Positions 6,559-16,424 of a DNA stretch of 22,068 bases are shown here, piece by piece (the first letter of the stretch is position 1; each line of letters starts with the position of its first letter). The position numbers and the translations under genes were made by a program. The DNA is from JAJPXC01 sp964517875. GTDB taxonomy: Bacteria; Bacteroidota; Bacteroidia; Bacteroidales; Muribaculaceae. Location of the stretch: NCBI GenBank assembly GCA_964517875.1, contig CAZFEU010000039.1, forward strand, positions 1 through 22,068. The letters run 5' to 3'. The notes beneath the pieces were generated by a model, which was not told the origin of the DNA, did no database searches, and saw only the letters and a list, made by a program, of their open reading frames with translations.

Positions 6559-6674
6559 GATGGCGAGCCACTATTTGCCATAAATGTTAAAAATGAACAA
6601 ACAAACGTTTAGTAATGTTATCCTGTAAAATGATTTCTATTTCTAATTACACTTACGATTAAATTTTTCTTGAG

Positions 6675-7880
6675 ATGAAAGCAAATTGGATTACTATGAT
6701 TGCTGCATGCGGAGGTTTCTTCATGGCCAGCTCACACGCACAAGCACAGAATGAAGTTGTGGTAGCAGAGGAGGATGTAACCATCACCGATGTTGTGCCC
6801 TGCAAGGACCACTATTATTCATCATGGCGCGACAACTGGTTTATTCAGCTGGGCGCAGGTATCAACTCACCTTTTGTGGAGAACACCACTCCCGACGGTG
6901 AAACCAAGCACAGCATCACCCCGGCCTACAACGTGGGCTTCGGCCACTGGTTCTCACCCTACCTGGGATGGCGACTCGGATTCCAGTACGCCAACCTGCA
7001 CTGGGACAACGAGGGATACCAGAAAGCCAAATCAATCACCGGCAATCTCGACCTCATGTGGGATATGTGCAACTCGCTCGGTGGTGTCAACCCCGACCGT
7101 GTGGTATCAGTAGTGCCCTTCGTAGGCGTGGGTGGCAACTTCAACTGGGACTTCAAGGGTGATGGCGGCAATATCGTCAACAAGGATGGCAAGCTGAAGA
7201 AAAACTCGTGGACCCTCCCCGTTTCAGTAGGCCTGCAGGTGCGCTTCCACCTGTGCAAATATGCCGACTTCTTCGTTGAAGGCCGCGCACAGTTCTTTGG
7301 CGACAACTTCAACAACTACGCTTACGGCATGCCAATCGAGTCGAACATCTCGGCAATCGGCGGCTTTATATTCAATATCGGCGGCAAGAACTTCCAGACC
7401 TACAATCCTTGCAAGGATGCCGCTTATATCGCCGGCCTCAACGATCAGATCAACTCACTCCGCGGCGACCTTGCCGCCTGCGAGGCAGCCAACGCAGCCC
7501 TTCGCAATCAGCAGCCCTCAGTGGTAGTGCCCGACTGCCCCGAGGTGAACAACGCTCCGCTGATGTCGACCGTACGCTTCACACTCAACTCCGCCAAGAT
7601 TTCTGACGAGGAGATGGTCAACGTATACAACACCGCCGAGTGGATGAAGGCCAATCCTAACGCCAACGTAGTAATCCAAGGCTATGCCGACAAAGATACC
7701 GGCTCAAGCGAATACAACTTAGGACTGTCGAAGCGCCGCGCACAGGCCGTTTACGACACCCTCACCAACACCTACGGCATCTCGGCCGACCGACTCACCA
7801 TCGAGTCAAACGGCTCGACAGTACAGCCTTACTCGGTAAACAACTGGAACCGCATCGTAATCTTCGCACCGGCCAACTGA
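6675..7880 (+). CDS. OmpA-family outer-membrane protein
   Basis: A 401-residue outer-membrane protein. The signal peptide spans about residues 1-24 (ending SSHAQAQ). Residues about 45-240 are rich in alternating aromatic strands (WFIQLGAGINSPF, GWRLGFQYANLHW, DFFVEGRAQFFGDNF), as in an 8-stranded OmpA-type barrel. A short coiled region (about 255-285) leads to the C-terminal OmpA domain (298-401), which has the peptidoglycan-binding signature GYADKDTGSSEYNLGLS then KRRAQAV; the conserved Asp and Arg are present. It should link the outer membrane to the cell wall. Cys247, Cys269 and Cys288 occur in or near the linker. Codon choice suggests high expression. The divergent intergenic region with nagB is 183 nt; I see no convincing -7 element for this gene. 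A hairpin terminator follows. Confidence 0.92.
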   Translation: MKANWITMIAACGGFFMASSHAQAQNEVVVAEEDVTITDVVPCKDHYYSSWRDNWFIQLGAGINSPFVENTTPDGETKHSITPAYNVGFGHWFSPYLGWRLGFQYANLHWDNEGYQKAKSITGNLDLMWDMCNSLGGVNPDRVVSVVPFVGVGGNFNWDFKGDGGNIVNKDGKLKKNSWTLPVSVGLQVRFHLCKYADFFVEGRAQFFGDNFNNYAYGMPIESNISAIGGFIFNIGGKNFQTYNPCKDAAYIAGLNDQINSLRGDLAACEAANAALRNQQPSVVVPDCPEVNNAPLMSTVRFTLNSAKISDEEMVNVYNTAEWMKANPNANVVIQGYADKDTGSSEYNLGLSKRRAQAVYDTLTNTYGISADRLTIESNGSTVQPYSVNNWNRIVIFAPAN

Positions 7881-7915
7881 CCGACTCACTCCCCTCAATC
7901 TATAAACTGACCCCC

Positions 7916-7956
7916 AAGCGGCCGCTGTCGTCACCCGACAGTGGCCGCTTTCGCTT
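7916..7956 (+). terminator. Terminator of the ompA-type gene
   Basis: A 15-bp stem (7916-7930 with 7936-7950, one G-T wobble) encloses the 5-nt loop TCACC, 35 nt after the stop. The following TCGCTT is only weakly T-rich, but the stem is very stable. Confidence 0.65.
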
Positions 7957-7961
7957 ATCAC

Positions 7962-7994
7962 TTTCGCACTATATATAAAAATTTATTATCTTTG
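7962..7994 (+). promoter_or_regulatory. aspS promoter
   Basis: TATCTTTG (7987-7994) fits TAnnTTTG. TTTC at 7962-7965, 21 nt upstream, is an imperfect -33 box. The predicted start near 8000 gives a leader of about 60 nt. Confidence 0.55.
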
Positions 7995-8063
7995 CGCCTT
8001 GTAACAGGCGTTGACTGCATTGTCGACGCACCGACTCGACAACCTAATAACCACATTATATAA

Positions 8064-9823
<1,760 letters not shown>

Positions 9824-9824
<1 letters not shown>

Positions 9825-10618
9825 TGCCTTCAATCCAGCAAATCATAGGGGCTATCGAATCGATAGCCCCTCTTTCGCTCCAAGAAGCGTGGGACAATAC
9901 CGGGATGCTCGTCGGCGGTTCTGACCCCGACCGTCAATGCACTGGCGTGATGCTTTGTGTAGATGTCACCCCGCAGGTAGTCGAAGAAGCTGCCGACCGC
10001 AATTGCAACCTTATCATCAGCCACCACCCGCTCATATTCAAGGGATTGAAACGCATAAACGGTATAGGCCGCGTAGAGGAGTCGGTGGTAATGGCAATTC
10101 GCAAGGACATCGACATATACTGTTGCCACACTTCAATTGACAAGGCGATTAGCCGAGGTGTGTCGCAACGAATGGCCAGTATGCTCGGCCTGGACAATGT
10201 GGAAGTGCTCGCCCCCGACAGCGCCAATCCAGGCGCAGGGCTTGGTGCAATAGGACAACTCCCCACCCCGCTTTCAGCCACACAATTGGCCGACAGGGTA
10301 AAGAGCGCCTTCGGCTCACCGGTGGCACGCTGCTCCACACCACCCTCATCCACCATGACACGCATAGCCCTATGCGGCGGATCGGGAGGTGAGTTCATAC
10401 CCCGCGCCGTATCTCTCGGAGCTCAAGCCTACATCAACTCCGACACGCGGTATCACGATTTCAGCGACTGGGGTGAGCGCATTTTCATTGTGGATATTGG
10501 GCATTTTGAGAGCGAACAATGCACAAAACAAATATTTAGTGAAATAATTCAAGAAAAATTTCCTAACTTTGCACACTGTTATTTCGCAAACGAAAAAAAT
10601 CCCATAAGTTACTTATAG
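9824..10618 (+). CDS. Nif3/YbgI-family dinuclear metal-binding protein
   Basis: A 264-residue protein of the Nif3-like family (GTP cyclohydrolase 1 type 2/NIF3), whose members form toroidal hexamers with two metal ions per subunit. Likely ligands are visible: His67-His68 in IISHHPLIF, His102 and Asp106 in CCHTSIDKA, and His227 and Glu231 in DIGHFESEQ (the H-x3-E spacing of YbgI). GGSGGEF at 185-191 is also typical. It is the short form, without the extra central domain of the roughly 370-residue members. The cellular function of the family is not settled. It overlaps aspS by one base and precedes the zinc-ribbon gene by 5 nt, so the three are an operon. Confidence 0.93.
10564..10571 (+). promoter_or_regulatory. 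Internal -7 element (TAACTTTG) near the 3' end of the Nif3-family gene
   Basis: TAACTTTG matches TAnnTTTG exactly and lies in an AT-rich part of the coding sequence, about 50 nt before the zinc-ribbon gene. No good -33 box is seen. It could give the downstream gene its own transcript. Confidence 0.4.
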
Positions 10619-10623
10619 CAAAT

Positions 10624-11406
10624 ATGGCTACAGATAAACCCAAAGCAGAGCAGACCCTATCAGTCGACGAGCGATTGCAGTCGCTCTACAAGCTCCAGAC
10701 GATTCTCTCTGAAATAGACCGCATCAAAACCATCCGCGGCGAGCTCCCCCTGGAGGTGAAAGACCTTGAGGACAGCATCGAAGGCCTGCACACACGCGTC
10801 GACAACTTCAAGCGCGAAATCGACGAGATGCGCACCAAGATGGCCGCAGAGAAAGAAAAAATAGCTCAGTCAGAAAACCTTATCGCACGATACAAAGCGC
10901 AGCTCGACGAAGTGCGCAACAACCGCGAATTTGACCTCCTGAGCAAGGAAGTTGAGTTCCAGACCCTCGAAATACAGCTCAGCGAGAAGCACCTCAACGA
11001 ATACGCCCGCATCATCGAATCACGCGAGGCCGAAATCCAGGCCACCGAGGAGAAGCTCGTTGATCAAAACCATATCCTGACCGAGAAACGCGCCGAGCTC
11101 GACGAAATCGTATCGGAGACCCGCCAGGATGAAGACCGCCTGCGCGAAGAGGCCAAAGCCCTCGAGCCCATGGTGGATGCCCGCACCCTTGCAGCTTTCA
11201 AACGTATTCGCAAGAATGCCCGCAACGGCCTCGGCATCGTTTACATCCAGCGCAACGCCTGTGGCGGCTGCTTCAACCGTATCCCCCCGCAGAAACAGCT
11301 CGAAATCAAGATGCACAAGAAAATCATCGTGTGCGAATATTGTGGCCGAATCCTCATTGACCCCGCGCTCGCTGGCGTCGAGGAGGCACAAGCCACCGAC
11401 AAGTAA
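10624..11406 (+). CDS. Coiled-coil protein with C-terminal C4 zinc ribbon
   Basis: A 260-residue protein. Residues about 10-190 form a long charged coiled coil (heptads such as LQSLYKLQTILSEIDRI and IEGLHTRVDNFKREIDEM), and the C-terminus is a four-cysteine zinc ribbon with CGGC at 213-216 and CEYC at 237-240. This is the architecture of the PF02591-type zinc-ribbon family, often encoded beside Nif3-family genes in Bacteroidota. Related proteins have been proposed to bind nucleic acid or act as chaperone-like factors; the function here is not known. It is the last gene of the aspS operon and is followed after 32 nt by a strong terminator. Confidence 0.92.
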   Translation: MATDKPKAEQTLSVDERLQSLYKLQTILSEIDRIKTIRGELPLEVKDLEDSIEGLHTRVDNFKREIDEMRTKMAAEKEKIAQSENLIARYKAQLDEVRNNREFDLLSKEVEFQTLEIQLSEKHLNEYARIIESREAEIQATEEKLVDQNHILTEKRAELDEIVSETRQDEDRLREEAKALEPMVDARTLAAFKRIRKNARNGLGIVYIQRNACGGCFNRIPPQKQLEIKMHKKIIVCEYCGRILIDPALAGVEEAQATDK

Positions 11407-11438
11407 AGTCCGTCATAAATAGCAACTTCTACTCAAGC

Positions 11439-11472
11439 CAGGGTCGATTGTTCCAATCGACCCTGATTTTTT
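11439..11472 (+). terminator. Terminator of the aspS operon
   Basis: A perfect 12-bp stem (11439-11450 with 11454-11465) with loop TTC is followed by A and six T. Its 3' arm overlaps a second inverted repeat, CCTGATTTTT/AAAAATCAGG (11462-11471 with 11477-11486), so the region can form alternative hairpins between two converging transcripts. Confidence 0.9.
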
Positions 11473-11492
11473 ATGTAAAAATCAGGGGAAAT

Positions 11493-11522
11493 AAAAAAGC
11501 CGGCTGAGATCCAGTCGGCTTT
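11493..11522 (-). terminator. Terminator of tRNA-fMet
   Basis: On the minus strand AAAGCCGACTG pairs with CAGCCGGCTTT (one A-C mismatch) around a 5-nt loop and runs into six T (11493-11498). It begins 9 nt after the tRNA 3' end. Confidence 0.88.
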
Positions 11523-11530
11523 CTTATTAG

Positions 11531-11602
<72 letters not shown>

Positions 11603-11616
11603 ATGTTTTGCGAGTG

Positions 11617-11648
11617 CAAAGATACTGCTTTTCGGCCCCTATGTCAAC
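11617..11648 (-). promoter_or_regulatory. tRNA-fMet promoter
   Basis: TATCTTTG (11617-11624, minus strand) fits TAnnTTTG; GTTG (11645-11648) lies 20 nt upstream, in a GGGTTGACA context. The predicted start is near 11610, 8 nt before the mature 5' end. Confidence 0.7.
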
Positions 11649-11782
11649 CCTTTGAAGCATATCCATGGGTTAAAATATGTTAATTGTCTAATACACAGCC
11701 CTGTGCAAATTACACCATACCCTTCACTACTCGTCGAAAGAAAGCCAAATATGATCATGCGTACAATTTAAATGCTAAAATT

Positions 11783-11814
11783 CTTGACATCACTACTTTT
11801 AAGTATTAATTTTG
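11783..11814 (+). promoter_or_regulatory. Promoter of the ftsX-queA operon
   Basis: TAATTTTG (11807-11814) matches TAnnTTTG, with CTTG (11783-11786) 20 nt upstream. The predicted start is near 11821. A TTG codon in frame with ftsX lies inside the -7 box itself, which rules it out as the start and supports ATG 11863. Confidence 0.65.
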
Positions 11815-11862
11815 CAGTCAATCTACAAGAATGAGCCACCTGCAGGCGAGCCATTAACCAAA

Positions 11863-12735
11863 ATGAGCAAAAATCGCAAACCTATAATATCGACATTCAG
11901 CGCCCACTTCACCTCGACCATCTCGGTGGCCCTGGTGTTACTGGTGCTGGGCATTGTTGTGCTGATGGGCGTAGCCGCCCGTAATGTGGTGCGCGACATA
12001 CGCCAAAATCTGGGATTTGACGTAGTGTTGTGGTACGACGTTGACGACGCCACCATCGAGCGATACCACACTGCTCTCGACTCCGCAGCCTACGTTGCAA
12101 GCTATGAATATGTGTCGATCGACAACGCACTCGATGAATGGTCGGAAATGACCGGCGAGGATCTGCGCGACCTGGGCGATGAGGAGATTTTCGGCCCTAC
12201 TTTCCGCATCAAGGTCAACGAAGCATACGCCAACAACGACTCAATCCAGACTCTCATAAAAAACATATCTGACGACAATGCCGTTGACGAAGTGATAGCC
12301 CACACAGGCATGATTGAAGATATACACCATAATACCCGCTCTATCATTTTAGTGCTTTCGGTGGTGGCAATGGCGCTCCTGCTCATTTCGTTCGTGCTGA
12401 TCAACAACACCATACGCCTCACAATCTACGCCCGGCGCTTCATCATCCACACAATGAAGCTCGTCGGCGCCACACCGGCATTCATACGTCGTCCATTCCT
12501 TTTTGCCGCCATGCTTCAAGGCTTTATCGCCGGACTTATAGCGGCCGCAGTGCTTGCATCGCTGCTCCTATACAGCAGCACAGTTGACCCCACGATAAGC
12601 GATATAATCACATGGTATGATGCTGCGATGGTGCTCGTTGCCACAATAATCGGCGGCGTGATAATCTGTGTGCTTGCAGCCCTGCTGGCCACAAACAAGT
12701 ATCTGCGTCTTGACTACGACGAGATGTTCAATTAA
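11863..12735 (+). CDS. ftsX: Cell-division ABC-transporter permease FtsX
   Basis: A 290-residue inner-membrane protein. It has the FtsX topology: TM1 at about 18-38, a periplasmic domain at about 40-158, then three segments at about 160-181, 212-238 and 254-276. The cytoplasmic loop carries the family stretch RRFIIHTMKLVGATPAFIRRPF (about 191-212). FtsX works with the ATPase FtsE to activate peptidoglycan hydrolases at the septum; ftsE is not in this window. The ATG at 11863 is chosen because the longer frame starts within the promoter. The next gene follows after 23 nt, as first gene of a conserved Bacteroidota operon. Confidence 0.93.
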   Translation: MSKNRKPIISTFSAHFTSTISVALVLLVLGIVVLMGVAARNVVRDIRQNLGFDVVLWYDVDDATIERYHTALDSAAYVASYEYVSIDNALDEWSEMTGEDLRDLGDEEIFGPTFRIKVNEAYANNDSIQTLIKNISDDNAVDEVIAHTGMIEDIHHNTRSIILVLSVVAMALLLISFVLINNTIRLTIYARRFIIHTMKLVGATPAFIRRPFLFAAMLQGFIAGLIAAAVLASLLLYSSTVDPTISDIITWYDAAMVLVATIIGGVIICVLAALLATNKYLRLDYDEMFN

Positions 12736-12758
12736 ACCCACAGTACACTCGATTTATT

Positions 12759-13115
12759 ATGAAAACAAAATCGCCATACAATAAAAATAAGAGAGAAAAT
12801 ACATCGGCGAAAACCTCTCAGCCTACGGCCGCTGAAAACGCAGCCACGTTCCCGCTGTCGCCACTCAACATGTGGATGATGGTTGGCTCGGTAGGGCTGA
12901 TTGTGCTTGGATTCCTGCTCATGCTTGGCTCAGGCACCACACAAGAGGCGTTCAACCCCGACATATTCAGCATGCGCCGCATAGTCGTCGGCCCGTTAAT
13001 CTCATTTATTGGCTTTGTGGCAATGGCCTTTGCCATAATTTACAACAAAAGAAATGCGTCTGGCACACCAACATCTCCGGAGAATGAAAATCCCGTGAGC
13101 GCCAACCCTCAATAA
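12759..13115 (+). CDS. DUF3098-family membrane protein
   Basis: A 118-residue protein with a charged, Thr/Ser-rich N-terminal tail (1-30), two predicted membrane segments at about 37-57 and 74-95, and a polar C-terminus. The connecting loop (TQEAFNPDIFSMRRIVVGP) is characteristic of DUF3098, which in Bacteroidota typically lies between ftsX and uppP, as here. The function is unknown; the context suggests a role in cell-envelope growth or division. Confidence 0.85.
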   Translation: MKTKSPYNKNKRENTSAKTSQPTAAENAATFPLSPLNMWMMVGSVGLIVLGFLLMLGSGTTQEAFNPDIFSMRRIVVGPLISFIGFVAMAFAIIYNKRNASGTPTSPENENPVSANPQ

Positions 13116-13166
13116 CCTGCCGCGCAAAATACTCACTCTTTTCTTAACGAGCTATAAATAAACTTT

Positions 13167-13997
13167 ATGGACTGGATTGACGCCCTCATTATGGGCATAG
13201 TGCAAGGTCTCGCCGAATACTTGCCCATCAGCAGCAGCGGCCACCTTGAGATATTCCGCGAAATACTCGGTCTGAAACTTGCCGGAGCCGAAGCTCTGGA
13301 ATTTGATGTCACACTCCATGTAGCCACCGTGCTTAGCACCATCGTAGTGCTTTGGAAAGAATTTACACCGTTGTGCAAGGCGTTTTTCACCTTCGACAAC
13401 TCAGCCGAATGCAAGTACGTGTACAAGATACTGCTATCGTGCATTCCTGTGGGCATCGTAGGCTTATGTTTCAAAAAACAAGTGGAGCAATTCTTCGGTT
13501 CAGGGCTGCTGGTAGTGGGTATATGCCTGTGTATCACAGCCGCGCTACTTGCTTTCGCCTACTTCACACGCACACGCCAGACCCTCCTTACCCCCCAGGG
13601 GCGCAGCGGCAACTGCGGGCGTGAAATCGGATGGATCGACGCTTTCGTGATAGGTTGCGCCCAAGCCATAGCCGTGCTCCCCGGCCTAAGCCGCTCCGGC
13701 ACTACCATAGCCACCGGCATACTTCTGGGCGACAAGCGCGACCGCGTGGCCCAGTTCTCATTCTTCATGGTCATAATACCCATCCTTGGCGAAGCCCTGC
13801 TCAGCCTCAAGGACCTCATCACCGAACCCGGAGCCAATGGCTCAGTCGGTTTATTCCCCCTGGCCATTGGGTTTCTGGCATCGTTCATTGTAGGCTGCCT
13901 GGCCTGCAACTGGATGCTTCAGTTGGTAAAACGCGGCAAGCTTGTATGGTTTGCCATTTACTGCCTTGTGGTGGGCATAGTGTGCATCCTTTATTAA
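13167..13997 (+). CDS. uppP: Undecaprenyl-diphosphatase
   Basis: A 276-residue integral membrane phosphatase (UppP/BacA family) that converts undecaprenyl diphosphate to undecaprenyl phosphate for reuse in peptidoglycan and glycan synthesis. Both signatures are present: the Glu-rich motif GLAEYLPISSSGHLEI (14-29, with Glu17 and His26) and PGLSRSGTT (172-180, with Arg176). Hydrophobic segments follow through the C-terminus. It starts 51 nt after the DUF3098 gene and truB follows after 21 nt, so it is part of the operon. High dosage of this family confers bacitracin tolerance in other bacteria. Confidence 0.96.
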   Translation: MDWIDALIMGIVQGLAEYLPISSSGHLEIFREILGLKLAGAEALEFDVTLHVATVLSTIVVLWKEFTPLCKAFFTFDNSAECKYVYKILLSCIPVGIVGLCFKKQVEQFFGSGLLVVGICLCITAALLAFAYFTRTRQTLLTPQGRSGNCGREIGWIDAFVIGCAQAIAVLPGLSRSGTTIATGILLGDKRDRVAQFSFFMVIIPILGEALLSLKDLITEPGANGSVGLFPLAIGFLASFIVGCLACNWMLQLVKRGKLVWFAIYCLVVGIVCILY

Positions 13998-14018
13998 TCA
14001 AGCCTACAACTCCCCGCC

Positions 14019-14738
14019 GTGAATTACCTGCAAGGAGAAATATTCAAAATCGACAAGCCTCTTGGCTGGACCTCATTTGATGCCGTAAAGCGACTGCGCA
14101 GCGCTATGTTGCGCCGCATGGGTATCAAGCGCATGAAAGTGGGCCACGCCGGCACGCTCGACCCCCTGGCCACAGGGGTGATGATCGTGGTGACCGGACG
14201 CAACACCAAGCTGATCGACACGCTCCAGGCCGGTGTGAAAGAGTATGTGGCCACAATTGCCCTGGGAGCCACAACACCTTCATTCGATCTCGAAACTGAA
14301 ATCGACGCTCACTATCCCACCGATCATATCACACGCCAGCTCGTAGAAGACACACTCGCCCGATTCAAGGGGGAGATCGACCAGATACCACCGGCATTCT
14401 CAGCTTGCAAGGTTGATGGCCGACGTGCCTACAAGATGGCTCGGAAGGGAGAGGAGGTAGAGCTCAAGCCCAAACGTCTGGTAATCGACGAGATAGAGCT
14501 CCTTGATTTTCAGCCCACCAGCATCGCTGTGCGCGTGGTGTGCAGCAAAGGCACATATATACGCGCCTTAGCCCGCGACATTGGCGAGGCTTTAGGCTCA
14601 GGCGCACACCTGACGGCGCTCAGGCGCACCCGCGTGGGCGACGTGACAATCGATCACTGCCTGTCTCTCGACCAAGCCGTCGATATCATCAAGACCGCTC
14701 CGCTGGAAATGCCCGACGATGTTGAGCCAACCAAATGA
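14019..14738 (+). CDS. truB: tRNA pseudouridine(55) synthase
   Basis: A 239-residue enzyme making pseudouridine 55 in the T loop of tRNAs. The catalytic Asp48 lies in GHAGTLDPLATG (42-53), the same number as in E. coli TruB. The start IFKIDKPLGWTSFDAV (8-23) and CSKGTYIRALARDIG (about 170-184) are also typical. The start codon is GTG at 14019, giving the expected N-terminus; no nearby ATG fits. At about 240 residues it is the short form without the extra C-terminal domain of E. coli TruB. Confidence 0.95.
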   Translation: MNYLQGEIFKIDKPLGWTSFDAVKRLRSAMLRRMGIKRMKVGHAGTLDPLATGVMIVVTGRNTKLIDTLQAGVKEYVATIALGATTPSFDLETEIDAHYPTDHITRQLVEDTLARFKGEIDQIPPAFSACKVDGRRAYKMARKGEEVELKPKRLVIDEIELLDFQPTSIAVRVVCSKGTYIRALARDIGEALGSGAHLTALRRTRVGDVTIDHCLSLDQAVDIIKTAPLEMPDDVEPTK

Positions 14739-14784
14739 CGGGCGTAAACACAACGAAATAATATATAAACTCCGATCATATATA

Positions 14785-15834
14785 ATGAAGCTATCACAGT
14801 TCAATTACACACTTCCAAGCGATCTCATCGCCCAGCGCCCCTTGGAGGAGCGCGACGATGCAAGAATGATGGTTGTGAACCGCGCAACCGGCGAAATCAC
14901 CCACCACGTTTTTAAGGAGATACTAAATTTCTTCGATGATGGCGATGTGTTCGTATTCAACGACACCCGCGTCTTCCCTGCGCGCCTTTTCGGCAACAAG
15001 GAGAAAACAGGAGCAAAAATCGAAGTGTTCTTACTCCGCGAGCTCAACGAGGGTAACCGCCTATGGGATGTGCTTGTGGAGCCTGCCCGTAAAATACGCA
15101 TTGGCAACAAGCTATATTTCGGCGATGACGAATCGCTTGTGGCCGAAGTGATTGACAATACCACCTCGCGCGGCCGCACACTCCGATTCCTCTACGACGG
15201 TTCACACGAGGAGTTCAAGCGCACCCTCTACAGCTACGGCATGACACCACTGCCGCTATATATCAAGCGCACCGCCGATGCCCAGGATGCCGACGACTAC
15301 CAAACGATATACGCCACCAACGAGGGTGCGGTAGTGGCACCTGCAGCCGGAATGCACTTCTCGCGCGAATTAATGAAACGCCTGGAGATAAAGGGTATCA
15401 AGCAGGAGTTTATCACCGTGCACAGCGGCCTTGGCAACTTCCGCGAAATCGACGTGGAGGATCTTACCAAACACCGCATGGACTCGGAGGAGATGAATCT
15501 GCCGGAACACGTGGCCGACGTAATCAACGAAGCTAAGATCGCCGAGCGACAGGTTGTAGCAGTGGGCACTTCAGTGCTCCGCGGCATATCATCGGCAGTA
15601 GGCATGGCAGGGCATATCAAGCCCTACAGCGGATGGACCAACAAGTTCATATTCCCCCCCTACGATTTCACAGTTACCACCAGCCTGGTGAGCAATTTCC
15701 ATCTCCCCTACTCCACCATGCTTATGATGGTATGCGCCTTTGGCGGCTACGACCTCGTGATGAAAGCCTACGGCGAGGCCGTCAAAGAGAAATACCGCTT
15801 TGGTTGCTACGGCGATGCGATGCTGATTATATGA
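14785..15834 (+). CDS. queA: S-adenosylmethionine:tRNA ribosyltransferase-isomerase
   Basis: A 349-residue enzyme that transfers and isomerises the ribosyl group of AdoMet onto preQ1 in tRNA to make epoxyqueuosine. Family stretches are clear: the N-terminal LSQFNYTLPSDLIAQRPLEE, DVFVFNDTRVFPARLFG (about 54-70), a VVAPAAGMHFS motif (about 183-193), HSGLGNFREI and the C-terminal TTSLVSNFHLPYSTMLMMV. ATG 14785 is chosen over an in-frame upstream ATG (14719), which lies inside truB. It is the last gene of the operon. Its TGA stop overlaps the 3' end of the convergent IMPACT-family gene by 8 bases. Confidence 0.96.
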   Translation: MKLSQFNYTLPSDLIAQRPLEERDDARMMVVNRATGEITHHVFKEILNFFDDGDVFVFNDTRVFPARLFGNKEKTGAKIEVFLLRELNEGNRLWDVLVEPARKIRIGNKLYFGDDESLVAEVIDNTTSRGRTLRFLYDGSHEEFKRTLYSYGMTPLPLYIKRTADAQDADDYQTIYATNEGAVVAPAAGMHFSRELMKRLEIKGIKQEFITVHSGLGNFREIDVEDLTKHRMDSEEMNLPEHVADVINEAKIAERQVVAVGTSVLRGISSAVGMAGHIKPYSGWTNKFIFPPYDFTVTTSLVSNFHLPYSTMLMMVCAFGGYDLVMKAYGEAVKEKYRFGCYGDAMLII

Positions 15835-16420
15835 TCGACACCCCGTCGATGTCGGCCAGCCGTTGACGCAACGCCGCCATATTATCGGCTCGTGTCGAAA
15901 GGGTCATGCTGCACGAGTTGTCAAAACTCTGCTCCACAACCTTCACCTCCTTGTCCTTGGCCACACGCATCACATCGTTCATCGATAAATAAGGAAAACT
16001 GAATGTCACGGTAGCAATATCGTGACATTCTATTATCGTGCCTGCCTCTATGGCCTCACGCGCCGCTTCGCGGTAAGCTACGATCAACCCCGATGTGCCC
16101 AACTTTATCCCCCCGAAGTACCTTACCACTACAATCACTATATTGGTGAGGTTGAATGAATTAATCTGACCTAATATCGGCTTCCCGGCAGTGCCCGACG
16201 GCTCGCCGTTATCGCTCGACTGATATTCGGTGCGGGCCGAACCAATCATATACGCCCAGCACACATGCCGCGCGTCGTGATATTTGTTGGCAATTGCGCT
16301 GATGCGCTCCTTAGCCTCATCGGCCGAGCCAACCGGGTAAGCGAACGAGAGAAAACGACTCATCTTCTCCCTAACAAGCCCCGTCGACTCAGCCGATAAA
16401 GTATAGTAAGTATCTGCCAC
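15827..16420 (-). CDS. IMPACT/YigZ-family protein (UPF0029)
   Basis: A 197-residue protein of the YigZ/IMPACT family. The N-terminal UPF0029 domain carries SSDNGEPSGTAGKPIL (about 68-83) and VVVRYFGGIKLGTSGL (about 96-111), the family signature. A small C-terminal ferredoxin-like domain follows. The eukaryotic IMPACT protein regulates the Gcn2 kinase; the bacterial role is not established. I place the start at GTG 16420, 4 nt after the stop of the upstream propeller gene, because it gives the family-like N-terminus (ADTYYTLSAEST); a longer start at 16462 would overlap that gene. Confidence 0.9.
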   Translation of the reverse strand: MADTYYTLSAESTGLVREKMSRFLSFAYPVGSADEAKERISAIANKYHDARHVCWAYMIGSARTEYQSSDNGEPSGTAGKPILGQINSFNLTNIVIVVVRYFGGIKLGTSGLIVAYREAAREAIEAGTIIECHDIATVTFSFPYLSMNDVMRVAKDKEVKVVEQSFDNSCSMTLSTRADNMAALRQRLADIDGVSII

Positions 16421-16424
16421 GCTC

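Noticed and set aside
6492..6581. Longer nagB start
   Set aside because: It would read through the nagB promoter and adds 30 residues absent from the family; MRVIIEP aligns with E. coli NagB.
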